Shown piece after piece: positions 62,001-64,000 of a stretch of 64,000 nucleotides of DNA. The DNA is taken from NCBI RefSeq assembly GCF_040712315.1, contig NC_134017.1, positions 56,232,636 to 56,296,635 of the forward strand. The letters run 5' to 3'. Origin of the DNA: Castanea sativa (taxonomy: Eukaryota; Streptophyta; Magnoliopsida; Fagales; Fagaceae). The notes below the pieces were generated by a model. It saw only the letters and a list, made by a program, of their open reading frames with translations. It had not been told where the DNA came from and searched no databases. Numbering within the stretch: the stretch's first letter is position 1; each line of letters begins with the position of its first letter. Position numbers and translations under genes: made by a program.

Positions 62001-62856
62001 TTGTTTGTAAAGAAAATGTTCTGCATTGAAGCAGTGCTGAGCCTTTTGGCTCGTAGCTCAGCTTTGTATCGTGGGTTTTGATCATCAATAATATTTCTGA
62101 TTCATTACAGTTTTAAATGAGATGATTTTGTGAGGCTTGGTCCATAAAACGGATGCTAACTTGAACTGTTTTTTGCCCATTTTTGGACTCGTATGTTTGA
62201 GGTATATATTTGTTCCTTCAAAATTAGAGTTTGCCATATCATTGTACGCCTCTGTCTTTTTATAACGCTGAAAATAGCTGCAATTCTATAAATGTAAGAA
62301 TATTATAAAATCACGTAAATTTTAGTGTTGGTTTGGGTTTGGGTGAACGGTAATTCGGAACTAGATCATATTGCCAGAGCTCGGTATTGTTCTGCATCTT
62401 TGCCAAGAAATTGTTAAATCATTTCCAATAATTAAGAAATTATGATTTTATTTGACTACAATTATTGAAAGAAAAAAATTGCCGACGACAACAAAAATGT
62501 TAACAGAAAGCAAAGCGGAAAACACTTGAGAGAGAGAGACCAAAACAAAAACAAGAAATTAATTTAAGACTTTTTTTTGAGAAAAATTAATTTGAGATTC
62601 TGAGTTTGTTAATGTAAGTGTGGAAGTGACAGAGACAACTATTCTCATTGCTTGTTCCATAACTTTCAAAAAGGAAAATCTTGTTATACACTATCATTAT
62701 ATAATTTGTTTATACTCTCTTTAAAATCATGTTTTGAAAACACAATTTTGGTTAAAATTTTGAAATTGTGAAATCGTGTTTTGAAATAATGAATTCACAA
62801 TTTTAATTGAAATCATTTTTGTGAAAGCATGATTTTAGCCTACATGGTTGTGCATA
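62001..62856. repeat. PP2C 3' flank, copy 2
   Basis: Collinear with 57210-58145. It includes GCAGTGCTGAGCCTTTTGGC and, further on, the purine-rich block with GAAAACACTTGAGAGAGAG. No PP2C coding sequence precedes it; a CSC1-like exon does. Confidence 0.85.
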
Positions 62857-62879
62857 ATGAATATGCAATAATGAGTGTG

Positions 62880-63260
62880 ATAATCAATGTCGTTTGCAGA
62901 ATTAGAAATTACATACCTAAATGTTGAGAGTATGTGGACACGGAACTTGGGTAGCAACTAGTTCTGATTAAATTTTGAAGTCAGTGCAGCATGCACCTAC
63001 TGACTCTTCTTTCAAGAATTGGCAATGGGGTTGGATCATGGATACTCCATCCTATCCCACCTCTTCTTTGAGGCTAGAAAAACCTGTACGAGATAGTAGC
63101 AATGCAGGTGAGGCTCAAGATGGGTTGAAGATATTTTACCAATCCTAATTAGATTGCTTTGACATTGTGGAAATAACAATTAAATATAAAGGAAAATGAC
63201 AACTGTGAGAGTATTAGGAGAGAAGTAACACACAAGTTTTTTGAAAATACTACTAGAGAA
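62880..63260. repeat. Fourth, divergent copy of the A/B repeat, lacking the insertions
   Basis: 62930-63050 resembles 8725-8860 (CAACTAGTTCTGATTAAA, GTGCAGCATGCACCTACTGA). 63100-63260 resembles 13210-13370 (AATTAAATATAAAGGAAAATG, GAGAGTATTAGGAGAGAAGTAA). In A and B these two parts are separated by more than 4 kb of inserted elements; here they are contiguous. It is therefore the pre-insertion arrangement. Confidence 0.75.
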
Positions 63261-64000
63261 TGTGTACGAAAAACAGTAAAACCTATGACACACATCATTT
63301 TGCACACATGTCCATACAAGTGGGTGAATTTGAACTAAAATTGTGACTTGAAGACATTATTCCAAGTTGGAAATCAAAACTCGTCCCTACCTTTTATGTT
63401 ATAAAATCCATGCTAGGTGGAGCAGCATGGGAATTTTTTTTTTTTTTTTTTTAATTGGCAGTGCGGATTGTATCTGCTATCAGTTTTTTTTTTTTTTTGT
63501 TGACTTTATAGGGCTATTCAAAAATTTAAAAATATATCTATATATATATATATATAAATTTAAAATTAAATCATAAATAGATTTCAAGAATTCCCAATTG
63601 CGAATCCTAACAACACCGGAGTAGATGAGAATATTAACCACAAAAACTTTTTATATACAAAAGGGGAAATACACAAAATACCCCATCTAACCAAGACAAG
63701 AATATTACATGAGAATATTACCACAAAAACTTCTAATACCCCATCTAACCGGTCCAATAATAAAATAGTGGTGTTTATTTATTTATTTATTTTTTTTATA
63801 CAAAATAGAAATTTTACTCTAGTATAATTTAAGTATAGACCTGAAAACTTGAACCTCAGCCTCTTGCCTCCCATAACCTACAAGTACTTATACTTTGGAA
63901 TGACCATCGCACTAAAGATGTGCGATAATTATAGTGGTGTTTATTAAATTGTTATTGTGTGCAACACTAGCAAATTAATATCCAATAAAAATACTTTAAT
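63261..64000. other. Non-coding window end
   Basis: T-runs at 63430-63452 and 63484-63499 and a TA tract near 63536-63556. The words ATTCCCAATTGCGAATCC and CATCTAACCGGTCCAATAA resemble sequence upstream of the PP2C (56010-56090), so another PP2C-like copy could begin beyond the window. Nothing coding is visible. Confidence 0.35.

Noticed and set aside
61762..62026. Minus-strand frames of 67 and 76 codons
   Set aside because: They are antisense to the CSC1-like exon, whose plus-strand similarity is clear.

Overview
This is 64 kb of AT-rich plant nuclear DNA, dominated by transposable elements and their relics. It contains Copia, CACTA (En/Spm), LINE, hAT-like and foldback/MITE elements, solo LTRs and long TA and TC microsatellites. 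Host-type protein-coding remnants are a DAD1-like phospholipase A1, a PPTC7-type protein phosphatase 2C, and single exons of a tyrosine-aminotransferase-like and a CSC1/OSCA-like gene. The gene families and LTR styles suggest a woody eudicot, possibly Fagales; that placement is inference. No rRNA, tRNA, bacterial, plastid or CRISPR features were seen.

Layout. 1-5607: a Copia element on the minus strand, its 3' LTR cut by the window edge, with gag-pol broken by five in-frame stops and one 2-bp deletion. 5933-6528: a foldback/MITE. 6190-18508: segmental duplication copy A. 18509-24500: low-coding DNA with tandem repeats, a possible orphan 5' UTR and a 5'-truncated LINE. 25078-30598: a CACTA element with a TNP2-like transposase pseudogene, an aminotransferase exon inside its 3' half, and a typical subterminal repeat region. 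30599-34028: an LTR-like repeat carrying a non-autonomous hAT. 34379-36019: the phospholipase A1 gene on the minus strand, broken by one stop. 36570-50650: copy B of the duplication, carrying two private solo LTRs. 50656-52812: a third, partial copy C. 52890-55060: a LINE RNase H relic split by a palindromic MITE, then a caulimovirid-like protease-region relic. 56266-57190: the PP2C, with a duplicated 3' flank. 59157-60516: a second hAT-like element. 61801-62856: a CSC1/OSCA exon joined to a second copy of the PP2C 3' flank. 62880-63260: a fourth relic of the A/B repeat, lacking its insertions.

How the parts relate. The paralogous copies allow dating of insertions. The 2.5-kb LTR-like element shared by A and B predates the duplication. 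The solo LTRs at 37356 and 45158 are younger, because copy A holds the empty target sites with the exact 5-bp duplicated sequences. PLA1 promoter sequence occurs three times (7160, 36140, 38655) but a PLA1 reading frame only once, so the array seems to have carried PLA1 genes and lost them. The PP2C 3' flank is likewise present in two or three copies around one PP2C reading frame. No gene in the window is clearly intact: PLA1 has a stop before its catalytic His, and the PP2C has lost conserved metal-site residues and its frame upstream is shifted.
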